The notes beneath the pieces were generated by a model. It made no database searches, had not been told where the DNA came from, and worked only from the letters and a program-made list of their open reading frames with translations. This document shows positions 10,344-17,889 of a DNA stretch of 64,000 nucleotides, one piece after another. Location of the stretch: assembly GCA_006503475.1 (NCBI GenBank), contig RSEH01000153.1, positions 51,098 through 115,097 of the forward strand. Direction: 5' to 3'. The position numbers and the translations under genes are program-made. The DNA is from Stentor roeselii (Eukaryota > Ciliophora > Heterotrichea > Heterotrichida > Stentoridae). How positions within the stretch are numbered: position 1 is the first letter of the stretch; every line of letters begins with the position of its first letter.

Positions 10344-11033
10344 ATGATCGCATTTAAAACACTGCTCAAAAGGATGAAAAAAAACATCTGGGTACCTCCA
10401 GGAGTACCTCCAGAAGCCGTCGAAAATTTCGATGTCGAGATAATTCCAAAAGAAATCGAAGACGAAATCGAGTCAAGATGCGAACAATTCGGTCCACTCC
10501 AAGAGCGTCCAGTTCTTCACGAGTTTGAAATGAAGCTAATAGAATACTCAGAAGAAACAAAAGAATACTCAATAAACACAGTGAACTCATCAAAGTACTT
10601 CGACGAGAACATCGTGATCGCCATCGGGATCATTGGAGCCTTTGTGCCGGAATGCACAAGAGAAGTGGTTTACGACTGGGCAGTGGCATCAGGCGCTTAC
10701 GAGTCACGTTTCGATATAAACAAAGTAGTGATAGTTTCAAGGAACGACCCTTACGTGATGTTGAAATTTGCCCAAAAGTTGAACTATGAAGGGCGTCTTT
10801 CCTTTTTAGCTGATTGGGATGGAACTTTTAATAAGTACATCGAAATGGACGTGGAACACAAATTGGAACTTGGAGTGAGAAATCATCGATATATGGCTTT
10901 TTTGTTGGGGAACTCTTTGAGAGTAGTGCATAAAAGTTACTATAGTCATTTGTTTTACTCCAAGTGCATTCACCCGATTTTCCTATGGCAACGGCTGATG
11001 TTTAAAAAGAAGATTCCGATTTACTTTAATTAA
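10344..11033 (+). CDS. Peroxiredoxin-5-like redoxin protein
   Basis: 229 residues starting at ATG after CCAAA. Residues about 88-200 follow the Prx5 fold: a beta strand IVIAIG, GAFVPEC around Cys104, KVVIVSRNDPYVM (compare SVNDPFV), LSFLADWDGTFNKYI (compare LADWNGAFTK) and NHRYMAFLL. Prx5 enzymes reduce peroxides using a Cys in a P-x3-T/S-x2-C motif. Here the Cys is kept (C104), but the Pro and Thr of the motif are Ile97 and Val101, so normal peroxidase activity is doubtful. An N-terminal 85-residue extension and a basic, hydrophobic C-terminus are unusual for the family. The stop overlaps the stop of the converging RBR ligase gene. Confidence 0.75.
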   Translation: MIAFKTLLKRMKKNIWVPPGVPPEAVENFDVEIIPKEIEDEIESRCEQFGPLQERPVLHEFEMKLIEYSEETKEYSINTVNSSKYFDENIVIAIGIIGAFVPECTREVVYDWAVASGAYESRFDINKVVIVSRNDPYVMLKFAQKLNYEGRLSFLADWDGTFNKYIEMDVEHKLELGVRNHRYMAFLLGNSLRVVHKSYYSHLFYSKCIHPIFLWQRLMFKKKIPIYFN

Positions 11034-11976
11034 GATTAGGTGTTAATAAAGCAGTTTTTATCGCCAAGACTAGAGAAAAACAGAGAATTGCTAGTGATGG
11101 GATCATGAAAGCTACCCAGTATGACTGCAGCAGATGAAGAAAGAACTGAAAAGGCAGAAGTAACAAGTTTGCCATTTTAAAAGAAAAAGTAAAGTAAAGG
11201 GCCGAAAGAAACATTTGAACAAGTCCTGTGACAATGACTCCAAAGAAGATCTTGAATATCAGAATGTAAAAGCACCATAAAGGCACTCCTAAGCAGTAAT
11301 ATGCAAAACTGTAAACAGGGTCGAATAATAGAGAAGCTTTTATGAAAACGATCAGTGCTGCAATTGCGATGGCTGAATGATAAATTAGCTCCGCATGCTT
11401 GTTGCTGCATTGGTTTTGCTTGTGAGTCTTGTAAGACTGTTTGCAGTACCAGCAGAAATCAGTACCGCACATTATGCAGTCGATGTGACGACAGCCTTGG
11501 TTTTTTTCTATGAATACCTCGCAACCCGGGCAGGTCTTGCAAAATAAAGCTTTCCAACCGATGTTCAGACCTTCCTCCATGAAAGATCTGATTGCTGCTA
11601 AATTGTTGCTTGGGTCTTCTTGAATCCAGCACTCTTGGCACTTTTCACAGAAAAAGTCTTGTTGTGAGGACTTGGAAACGTAACCTGCGTATCCGCAGGA
11701 CTTGTTCGGACACCACAGAATACCCTTGCTAAAGGTCAGGTACATCCTCAATTGATTATCTCTTAAACTTTGCATTTCCTCTGGCATTAAAAAATCTTCT
11801 AATGAATTCAACATTTTTCCACATTGAGGAAAAGGACACCTGAGGTAAGTTTTCCTCTCCGACAACTGAGACTTTCCCCAGTTCCTGTTGCAGTCCAGAC
11901 ATGCTTTACACCCGCAGGAGATCAGAACCATTGAAGATACTGGAACCATTTCGAAACAGATCTGACAGAATTCCAT
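11026..11976 (-). CDS. RBR-type E3 ubiquitin ligase with C-terminal membrane segments
   Basis: 316 residues starting at ATG 11976 (CTCATAA before it). RING1 spans about residues 4-52 (C4, C7, C21, C23, C26, C29, then C47 and C52). The IBR spans about 89-116 and RING2 about 146-178. RING2 contains ENKNQGCRH-type sequence in which C162 is the position of the catalytic Cys that carries ubiquitin in RBR ligases. After residue 198 there are about four hydrophobic helices, so the ligase should be membrane-anchored with its RBR module in the cytosol, like RNF19/RNF144 proteins. The CDS is tail-to-tail with the Prx-like gene and overlaps it by 8 bp. Confidence 0.9.
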   Translation of the reverse strand: MEFCQICFEMVPVSSMVLISCGCKACLDCNRNWGKSQLSERKTYLRCPFPQCGKMLNSLEDFLMPEEMQSLRDNQLRMYLTFSKGILWCPNKSCGYAGYVSKSSQQDFFCEKCQECWIQEDPSNNLAAIRSFMEEGLNIGWKALFCKTCPGCEVFIEKNQGCRHIDCIMCGTDFCWYCKQSYKTHKQNQCSNKHAELIYHSAIAIAALIVFIKASLLFDPVYSFAYYCLGVPLWCFYILIFKIFFGVIVTGLVQMFLSALYFTFSFKMANLLLLPFQFFLHLLQSYWVAFMIPSLAILCFSLVLAIKTALLTPNLN

Positions 11977-12032
11977 TTATGAGAATCTTATGTTTTTAAT
12001 ATAAATCTATAACAGTCTTATTTTACAGTCCA

Positions 12033-12965
12033 TTAAAAACAGAAAAAATTAAGCTTGCAACAACCTATTTCTTCTGTCACGCCTTCAAGAACTATTTCTG
12101 GAATTCTTAATGATCGCTCGTCGTATAACTTGTCATCTTGGAAGTCGGGAAATTTCACAAGGTTACGGAAACTAAAGTTCTCATCTACGATCTCTTTCTT
12201 CTGTAAATCTAAGTCTTCGAGAAACTGGAATTTTTGAGTGAACTCCTCGTGAGCGTTTTCGAAGGTCCCTTCGGATTTATTGTTTTTTTCTGAGAGGGTT
12301 TCTTGAAGGGTTTCTAGATGTTTTTCGAAGTTTTTGCAGATTTTTTGACTTTCTCTGATTTTTTTTTCGAGTTCGGGTTCACGTTTTTTTGAGGAGTTGA
12401 TGGTTTCTGTCTTTATGTTGATGTCAACAACTAAATATATCCACCTGGCCAGAAGACATCCGCACTTACTAATTTTTATCAATTTGTTCTGAATGAAATC
12501 CTGCGACTTCCAGATTGGAAGTATTTCATTAATCACTTCTTCACTAAGTGAACGTGTCTGAACCCCGCTCATCATATTTTTGAATAAGTTGAAATTTTTC
12601 GTCAAGTTTCTAAACTCAGAGAAGGTTTTCGGACTTTGGCCGAGAACAGTCATGACCTTTTCACAGACTTCCACCAGGACTTGTGAAGGGCAGGCGACTT
12701 TCCGCAGTTCGATGCACATTTCTTTGGAGATTTTCCAGTTGCAATCTTTAAGATCTTCTTGGGTTATTTTGGATTCTTTTGTGAAAAGCTGGATTTGTTG
12801 ACTTGTCAATTGAAGCTGTGTGGTTAGGTTTTCTATTCGCTTATATTCGTTTTTTAAGCATTTTTCGATGTGTTGAACTTCTTTTTGGATCTGAGTAGTC
12901 AGTACGTTTGAATGGTCGGCTGATTCTGTTGACTGGGAAGAGTTTTCAGTTGTTTTATATTCCAT
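12033..12965 (-). CDS. Free-standing dynein heavy-chain stalk-like protein
   Basis: 310 residues starting at ATG 12965. Residues about 30-75 and 195-245 are heptad-like coiled coils that flank a globular core. The core resembles the stalk and microtubule-binding region of dynein heavy chains: EMCIELRKVACPSQVLVEV matches the stalk pattern (E-I-x-x-L-K...P-P-x-V-x-x-V), and the stretch through IWKSQDF, LIKISKCGCLLARWI and LVVDI matches the S-x-A-C-x-x-L-x-x-W-V block. No AAA+ P-loop is present and the protein is complete at both ends, so it is not a motor. It might bind microtubules or a dynein. The homology is by eye and needs a profile search. Confidence 0.6.
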   Translation of the reverse strand: MEYKTTENSSQSTESADHSNVLTTQIQKEVQHIEKCLKNEYKRIENLTTQLQLTSQQIQLFTKESKITQEDLKDCNWKISKEMCIELRKVACPSQVLVEVCEKVMTVLGQSPKTFSEFRNLTKNFNLFKNMMSGVQTRSLSEEVINEILPIWKSQDFIQNKLIKISKCGCLLARWIYLVVDINIKTETINSSKKREPELEKKIRESQKICKNFEKHLETLQETLSEKNNKSEGTFENAHEEFTQKFQFLEDLDLQKKEIVDENFSFRNLVKFPDFQDDKLYDERSLRIPEIVLEGVTEEIGCCKLNFFCF

Positions 12966-12989
12966 TTAAACTTATGAATGAATTTAAAA

Positions 12990-13709
12990 TTAACTGACAC
13001 CTAAGATACTTTTAAAAAAGTTGATCATTTTACATGTGTAAAGTTCCAAGTAAATCTTATGACTCAAATGTCTAGCACGAGTCCCTTCCAAACCTTTATG
13101 CAAGTAGCCATTCTTCGCTTCAATTTCCCTAAAATAAGTGAAATAATGTCCCCTAATTTCTTTATCATAAACCTTCACAACAGGCCACAAAAACTGATCA
13201 TAAACCCTATCAAAATACTCAACAGGGTATCTTTTCCCATCCTTCCCCCTAACCGAATAAATCATCTGACTTCCTAAAGTCGTTTCAAAGCTTTTTTCCA
13301 AAGACTTTTCAGTATCCACCGCTTTCTTCCCATCAAAATATCCAATACTAACACTATTTCCCACCTCATCAACTTTCGGGTAACAATATTTTAACACCTG
13401 AACTGCATTATCAATATTTTCACATTGAAAAATTTTATATCCACTGACCTCATCGCCTCCAAGCGCTTCACATTTTGCGCTTTTCAAGTAAGCTCCAGGC
13501 GACTCAGGGAAAAAAGTTCCATCTTGTGCATCAGTGACAGTTCCTATAATCAAAGGCCTTAAATGAAGAATATGCGCAGGGGACTGGAGACCTCCAGCTA
13601 AAAACTTTCCAATAAACTTAGCCGAAACAGTGAAGCCAGTCCTGAACTCAAGATTATCAGATTCAAGGACATCAATGAACCTGAAGTCATTTCTTGTTAA
13701 CACAACCAT
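12990..13709 (-). CDS. Unrecognised conserved-looking protein
   Basis: 239 residues from ATG 13709; I do not recognise the family. It is soluble, with no signal peptide, membrane segment or coiled coil. Notable stretches are an aromatic-rich block (YFDRVYDQFLWPVVKVYD, residues about 165-182), RGHYFTYFREIEAKN and the charged LEGTRARHLSHK near the C-terminus. The balanced composition and start context (TATAA upstream) argue that it is a real gene. Its start lies 26 bp from the start of the divergent ankyrin gene, and its stop is 24 bp upstream of the dynein-stalk-like gene. Confidence 0.75.
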   Translation of the reverse strand: MVVLTRNDFRFIDVLESDNLEFRTGFTVSAKFIGKFLAGGLQSPAHILHLRPLIIGTVTDAQDGTFFPESPGAYLKSAKCEALGGDEVSGYKIFQCENIDNAVQVLKYCYPKVDEVGNSVSIGYFDGKKAVDTEKSLEKSFETTLGSQMIYSVRGKDGKRYPVEYFDRVYDQFLWPVVKVYDKEIRGHYFTYFREIEAKNGYLHKGLEGTRARHLSHKIYLELYTCKMINFFKSILGVS

Positions 13710-13735
13710 GAAGTTTTTATAAGGCTAATACTTTA
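13710..13735. promoter_or_regulatory. 26-bp divergent start region with TTATAA
   Basis: The whole space between two divergent ATGs is 26 bp. The self-complementary hexamer TTATAA lies at 13717-13722, 7 nt from the minus ATG and 13 nt from the plus ATG. It reads the same on both strands and could serve both genes. Confidence 0.5.
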
Positions 13736-14617
13736 ATGGGGTGCTGTTCAAGCAATGTAGAAAAGTTTTCAATGCATTCTCGGAACTTTAACAGTGTAGC
13801 TCCTGATATCGACAAAGTGACGTCATCTTTTAACACTCCTTACTCGATAAACGACCCGATGGCGGAAATAGAAAACTTGACTTTCAACTCATTAGGTCTG
13901 GCGCTTTACCAAGGAAACCTGGCGAAATTCAAGATTTTAAAAGAAATCTGCAGAGCTGATCCAAAACAAATGGAAATGCTTTTCACGAAGCAAAATCTCT
14001 GTTCTTTTGAAATTCTATTCAAAAAAGGACATTTAGATCTGGTGAAGTACTACTTGCCTATCTTCATGTTAAGTTGTGACTGCAAAATCAATGATGTCCC
14101 TTTGCTTTCAAAGCCTTTACTGCTGGAAGCTGTTCGTTATCAGCACCTGAACATCGTTAAATATGTTTATAAGTATTTTTCAGATGTAGAGGCCCCTGCA
14201 GCGTTTGACATTCACGCTGTTGACCATGAAAGATGTGAAAATTCTGCTTTAATTGCTTGTAAAAACTGTGACTTAGACATGGTCAGATATTTGCATGAAG
14301 AGTGTAAAGTCAACTTTTTAGTTAAGGATAAAAAAAATCAAACTCCTTTGATTGTCGCTGGATTTTCAAGTGAAGATAACGAGTCTTGCTTTGAACTAGT
14401 GAAATATTTAATTGAGAAGGTCTGTCTTGATACCAGTCCTGATTACGAGTATTTATTAGAAATTTTTGAAGAGTCTCGTATCAAAGATTTGATCAGAAAA
14501 GACTTCCTTGGCTTCGACAACAGTTTTGCAAGTGAGTCAGTCTCTAGAATCAGCGAGATCACTGTATTCGACAGGAAAGACGAGGACTTGACTATCAGCG
14601 ACTTAAATTTATTCTAG
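13736..14617 (+). CDS. Ankyrin-repeat protein with N-terminal lipidation motif
   Basis: 293 residues. The N-terminus MGCCSSN has Gly2 and Cys3/Cys4, the pattern of N-myristoylation plus palmitoylation, so membrane attachment is likely. Residues about 50-230 contain four or five degenerate ankyrin repeats, recognisable by FEILFKKGHLDLVKYYL, LLEAVRYQHLNIVKYVY, ALIACKNCDLDMVRYLHEE and QTPLIVAGF. The C-terminal 40 residues are acidic and Ser-rich. Such proteins are membrane-linked adaptors; the partner is unknown. The gene is convergent with the glucosidase II beta gene, with 13 bp between stops. Confidence 0.8.
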   Translation: MGCCSSNVEKFSMHSRNFNSVAPDIDKVTSSFNTPYSINDPMAEIENLTFNSLGLALYQGNLAKFKILKEICRADPKQMEMLFTKQNLCSFEILFKKGHLDLVKYYLPIFMLSCDCKINDVPLLSKPLLLEAVRYQHLNIVKYVYKYFSDVEAPAAFDIHAVDHERCENSALIACKNCDLDMVRYLHEECKVNFLVKDKKNQTPLIVAGFSSEDNESCFELVKYLIEKVCLDTSPDYEYLLEIFEESRIKDLIRKDFLGFDNSFASESVSRISEITVFDRKDEDLTISDLNLF

Positions 14618-14630
14618 CTGTAGATAAGTA

Positions 14631-15587
14631 TTAAGAAATTATTGAAGTCTTGCAAGCAGCAGGTAGAAGTACAGTGGCTTCATATGTACACATTGAGACT
14701 TCTTTAAAATCACTGAACTCGAGATGGTCCGAGCACTGCAGATGTACTTTTAATGAACGAGAGACTTGATTAGGACAAGTCGTTCCTCCAGTGTACCTGA
14801 TGATTGAGTAGTCCTCTTCGAAGCCTGCCCAGTTTCTGATTATTCATTACCCTAAACTGTACTCCATCGACCCTTCTTTCTGATAAGCTCTTTTGAAGAA
14901 CTCAACAACATAACTGTACTTTCCTGCATCTTTCTCTAGTTTCTTACCCACCAAAGGAGAAAATTCTTTAAACTTTCCGAAATCCGAGTCTTTGACCTTT
15001 AAAATTTCATCTTTTTTTCCTTCTTTTTCTGATTTTTCTTCATTCATCTTGTCAATTGCGGATTCAGCAGATTCAAAAGAAAGTGATAAATTTTCAGCAT
15101 TTGACTTAAGTGCTTTAAGACCTGCAAGAGCTGAGTCAATTTCTTTGATTTCCTTTTCTAAAGACTTAAGATTTTCTTGATATTCGTTGACGATTTTATT
15201 TCCTAAGACGACCTGCTCGATTTTCAGTTTCATTCCTCGTTGCCACCTGTCGAACTTTTCCTTTTCAGAGGCTTTCTGGGATTGGAAGAACTCCTGACAT
15301 CGATTAGGACAAAGTCCAGTTTTTTCATCAGAGCCGTCACAACAGTCTACTTAAAACTTACCACAAATAGTGTCATGGACGAAAGAAGAGTGAATGATTT
15401 TTTCAGGACATTGAAATGAGCCGACGAGACAAGCTGACGTGGAAGACTCGTCTGAACCGTCTGGACAGTCACAAAAGTCGTCATTGATGAAAGAAGCAGG
15501 AATCACCCGAGAAGAGTCTCGACATTCAAAGAACTCACAGTTTTCTCCTTGGACTGAAAAAGAAGAAAGGACTAGAAAGGCCAGCAT
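14631..15587 (-). CDS. PRKCSH: Glucosidase II beta subunit (PRKCSH/GTB1)
   Basis: Three exons (15587-15362, 15346-14851, 14835-14631) give 308 residues. A signal peptide (MLAFLVLSSFSVQG) is followed by two LDLa-like motifs, DFCDCPDGSDES and ICDCCDGSDEKTGLCP, the second of which is built across intron 1. A coiled coil (about 110-190) follows, then a C-terminal MRH-like domain with NWAGF, RYTGGTTCP and MCTYEATVLLPAAC, the last built on exon 3. The beta subunit retains and activates the ER glucosidase II catalytic subunit, which trims glucose from N-glycans. At 308 residues it is much shorter than animal forms (about 530), lacks the acidic central region, and ends TSIIS without an HDEL-type signal. 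Confidence 0.9.
14836..14850 (-). other. 15-nt intron 2 of glucosidase II beta gene
   Basis: GTAATGAATAATCAG on the minus strand with A at position 10. Retention gives an immediate TAA. Removal adds the conserved C-terminal MRH-like end. Confidence 0.9.
15347..15361 (-). other. 15-nt intron 1 of glucosidase II beta gene
   Basis: GTAAGTTTTAAGTAG on the minus strand with A at position 10. Removal makes Asp from G and AC and completes the DCCDGSDE motif. Confidence 0.93.
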
Positions 15588-15611
15588 TTTTATTCTAGAT
15601 TAGAAGAGAGG

Positions 15612-16055
15612 TTATTTGAAGATTGTTTTTAGTTTCAAATGTTTTTTTGATGATTTTTTTGAGGATTTTTTACGAAGCGATGAAATTAAAAGGTAGTCGT
15701 CTTTTAGTCGCTCCTTTTTAGGAATTACGCGAGATGTTAGAATTCGGTTTATCTTTGAGATTGAGGATTCTTTCTCGGGTTTTTTTAAGGATTTGGAGAG
15801 TTTTGAACACCCTGAGACTACCTCGTATTTGCAGAGTTCTTGGTTGTATCGAATGATCATGGTGAACGTGCAGTAAGAGCATTGAAAACGGTATTCAAAA
15901 GTTGCAAGTGATAGAAAATTTCCAGCTGTTTATATTTTACTTGTCACTTTCATCGCTTCTGTCGCGTGACTTGTTTCCAGGACCGAGTGGCAGTTCATGC
16001 ATTGAATGTCGAAAGGTAGACAAAAGATGGTTTTTTCTTCAGATTCTAGACTCAT
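15612..16055 (-). CDS. CWC16/YJU2-family splicing factor (CCDC94/CCDC130 type)
   Basis: Two exons (16055-15941 and 15925-15612) join to give 142 residues. The N-terminal half fits the CWC16 family: LPFDIQCMNC, a Cys pair at C19/C22, a second pair at C54/C57 in RFQCSYC, and the YEVVSGC block near residue 72, the counterpart of the DY-x-x-x-x-G motif. The four Cys probably bind zinc. Family members join the spliceosome around the first catalytic step, or help with particular 5' splice sites. The C-terminus is short, basic and Ser/Lys-rich. At 142 residues it is shorter than yeast Yju2 (about 280). The gene is found only by joining exons. It starts 21 bp after the NT-C2 gene's stop. Confidence 0.85.
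15926..15940 (-). other. 15-nt intron in CWC16/YJU2 gene
   Basis: GTAAAATATAAACAG on the minus strand with A at position 10. Removal makes Thr39 and joins the two zinc-binding Cys pairs in one frame. Confidence 0.9.
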
Positions 16056-16076
16056 CCTATTTATATTAATTTTTCA

Positions 16077-17867
16077 CTACTCTGATATCCTCGAAGTCTT
16101 TAATATGAAATCTCGTTCATCAGCGATTTCTTTTAACTTCAACTGAAACTTTTTCTGTTCTTCTTTCATTTTTTCTTGGATTTCTGAGTTTTTTTCTAAT
16201 AAAAGGCTGATCTCTGCGAAATGTTTAGATTTCTGAAGACTGAGCTCTTCACTTACTTTTTCCAGTTCTTTTTCACAAGCAACAAGCTGATCCTGTAACA
16301 AATTAACAGTCCCTTCAGTATCTTCTTCACTAATAAGCTTTAACTTATTAGCTAAAGTCTGAGACTCTTTCTGTGAAAGCCTTAAAAGTCGTCTGGTATT
16401 TTCCAATTCTTCAGTAATTTGCTTGAAGTTCGAATTTTTCAAGTTTTCCTGATTTTCTTCAAGAATCACAGGTTTTACCCCTTCTAAAGACTTAAGAGCA
16501 GCCTCGACTTCTTCTTTACGAGTTTTTAATTCTCTAACATTTTTAACAAGTTCAAAAATTTTATTTTTTCTAGGATTTTTGCAGTTTCCTAAAGGTTTTT
16601 TCAAATCAAAATGAGGAAAAAACATGACTTCTGAGACTTGTGGAGACCGAAGACTGGAAATTTCTGACTCGAGTTTCATGATTTCGAATTTATGCCGTTG
16701 TTCCTGTTCTAAGTACTGAGTTTTCATTTTTTGAACAGTGAAGGCGAGTTCAGTCTGTGTGGTAAGGGCAGCTTGTTTCTGGTCCTCAAGTATCTGGACC
16801 TGATTTTTGAGTTGTGCTGAATAAATCTTACAAATGACGTCAGTATTTCTACGACTTCGAGTTTCCACGTTTTCAATGTCGACTAGTTGATTTTTTTCTT
16901 TAATTTTTTTATTTAGTTCAGAGTTGGTCGTCTGTGCCATGATGAGTTCTTGAGATAACTTTTGTTCATTTATCAGGATTTCTTTCATCTGTTCTTTTAG
17001 ACCTCTTTTACGAATACGGTGTTTTTCCAGCTGACACTCAAGAGTTCCGAGTTCTTCTTCAAGTTCATTTATCCTGATTTTCAGGTTTTCATTTGAGTTC
17101 TTTAAACTTTTCCATTGTCTTTTGTATTCGATTTTCCGTTTCTTGCTCTTCACGCCTTGCCCTTGCAAGTCGCTGTTGATTTGGTCAAGTTCAGCGAGTC
17201 GATCAAAAAGTTGTTGTTTTTCATTTTCAAATAACTCAGTTTTTACCTTCATCTTCACTCTAAGCTCGTCACGTTCTCTTTGAATCTCATTTAAAAGATT
17301 CTCCAGTTGAGAAATTTTCAGGTTTTCTTCAAGTTTTCCTGGAAAAACTGGAGGTTTTTTACTTTTTGAATCGTTTGAATAGTCACCTTCTGTTCCTGAG
17401 TCTCCTGTGACTGAATCGCAAGGGTCGTTGCAAGGCACTGCTGAAATACTCAGAGAAAGTTTGGCTTGCTTGTCAGGCGCGTCTTTTAAAGAGAAAGTTT
17501 GATGTTTTATTGGAAGTGTGCAGAACTCGGCAAGGTCCAGGTCGAGTCCTGCGATTTTTTTAGAAGTGTTGTTGTCGAGATGTGCCTGGACTATTAAATT
17601 TATCACTTTTGGCTTGAATATTCCACTTTTTTCCTTGAATATCGTGTGTTGCAAGGTCAAAGTCTCGTTTAAATCCACTGTTCCGATTGATGGGGAATAA
17701 GGAAATCTGCTCGATTCAACCTTTTTTTTACCTGAATTGAAATCACGGTGATGGAAAATCAGAGAAACTCGAACTGGCTTGGAAAAGTTGATTATTAGTT
17801 GATGAATTGTCAATGTGAATGAAAAAACTTGCTTTGGTTTCTTGAATAAATTGAATATTCCACTCAT
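16077..17867 (-). CDS. NT-C2 domain coiled-coil protein
   Basis: 596 residues from ATG 17867. Residues about 14-160 have the all-beta pattern of an N-terminal C2 (NT-C2, EEIG1/EHBP1-type) domain: VFSFTLTIHQL, VRVSLIFHHRDF, TVDLNETLTLQHTIF, VINLIVQAHL, KKIAGLDLDLAEF. Residues about 185-590 are nearly continuous coiled coil rich in Glu, Lys, Gln and Leu. In animals, NT-C2 proteins link membranes or cytoskeleton (EHBP1) or organise centrioles and cilia. The role here is inferred only at that level. Its start is 22 bp from the divergent DENN gene, and its stop is 21 bp before the YJU2-like start. Confidence 0.75.
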   Translation of the reverse strand: MSGIFNLFKKPKQVFSFTLTIHQLIINFSKPVRVSLIFHHRDFNSGKKKVESSRFPYSPSIGTVDLNETLTLQHTIFKEKSGIFKPKVINLIVQAHLDNNTSKKIAGLDLDLAEFCTLPIKHQTFSLKDAPDKQAKLSLSISAVPCNDPCDSVTGDSGTEGDYSNDSKSKKPPVFPGKLEENLKISQLENLLNEIQRERDELRVKMKVKTELFENEKQQLFDRLAELDQINSDLQGQGVKSKKRKIEYKRQWKSLKNSNENLKIRINELEEELGTLECQLEKHRIRKRGLKEQMKEILINEQKLSQELIMAQTTNSELNKKIKEKNQLVDIENVETRSRRNTDVICKIYSAQLKNQVQILEDQKQAALTTQTELAFTVQKMKTQYLEQEQRHKFEIMKLESEISSLRSPQVSEVMFFPHFDLKKPLGNCKNPRKNKIFELVKNVRELKTRKEEVEAALKSLEGVKPVILEENQENLKNSNFKQITEELENTRRLLRLSQKESQTLANKLKLISEEDTEGTVNLLQDQLVACEKELEKVSEELSLQKSKHFAEISLLLEKNSEIQEKMKEEQKKFQLKLKEIADERDFILKTSRISE

Positions 17868-17889
17868 TTTTTTGTTTATAATTAAAGAT
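17868..17889. promoter_or_regulatory. 22-bp divergent start region centred on TTATAA
   Basis: The only DNA between the NT-C2 and DENN start codons. The self-complementary TTATAA lies at 17876-17881, exactly 8 nt from each ATG. It is the likely shared initiation signal (inference). Confidence 0.55.

Noticed and set aside
17815-17889. GTG start for the DENN gene inside the NT-C2 gene
   Set aside because: The ATG at 17890 fits start context and avoids overlap with the divergent CDS.
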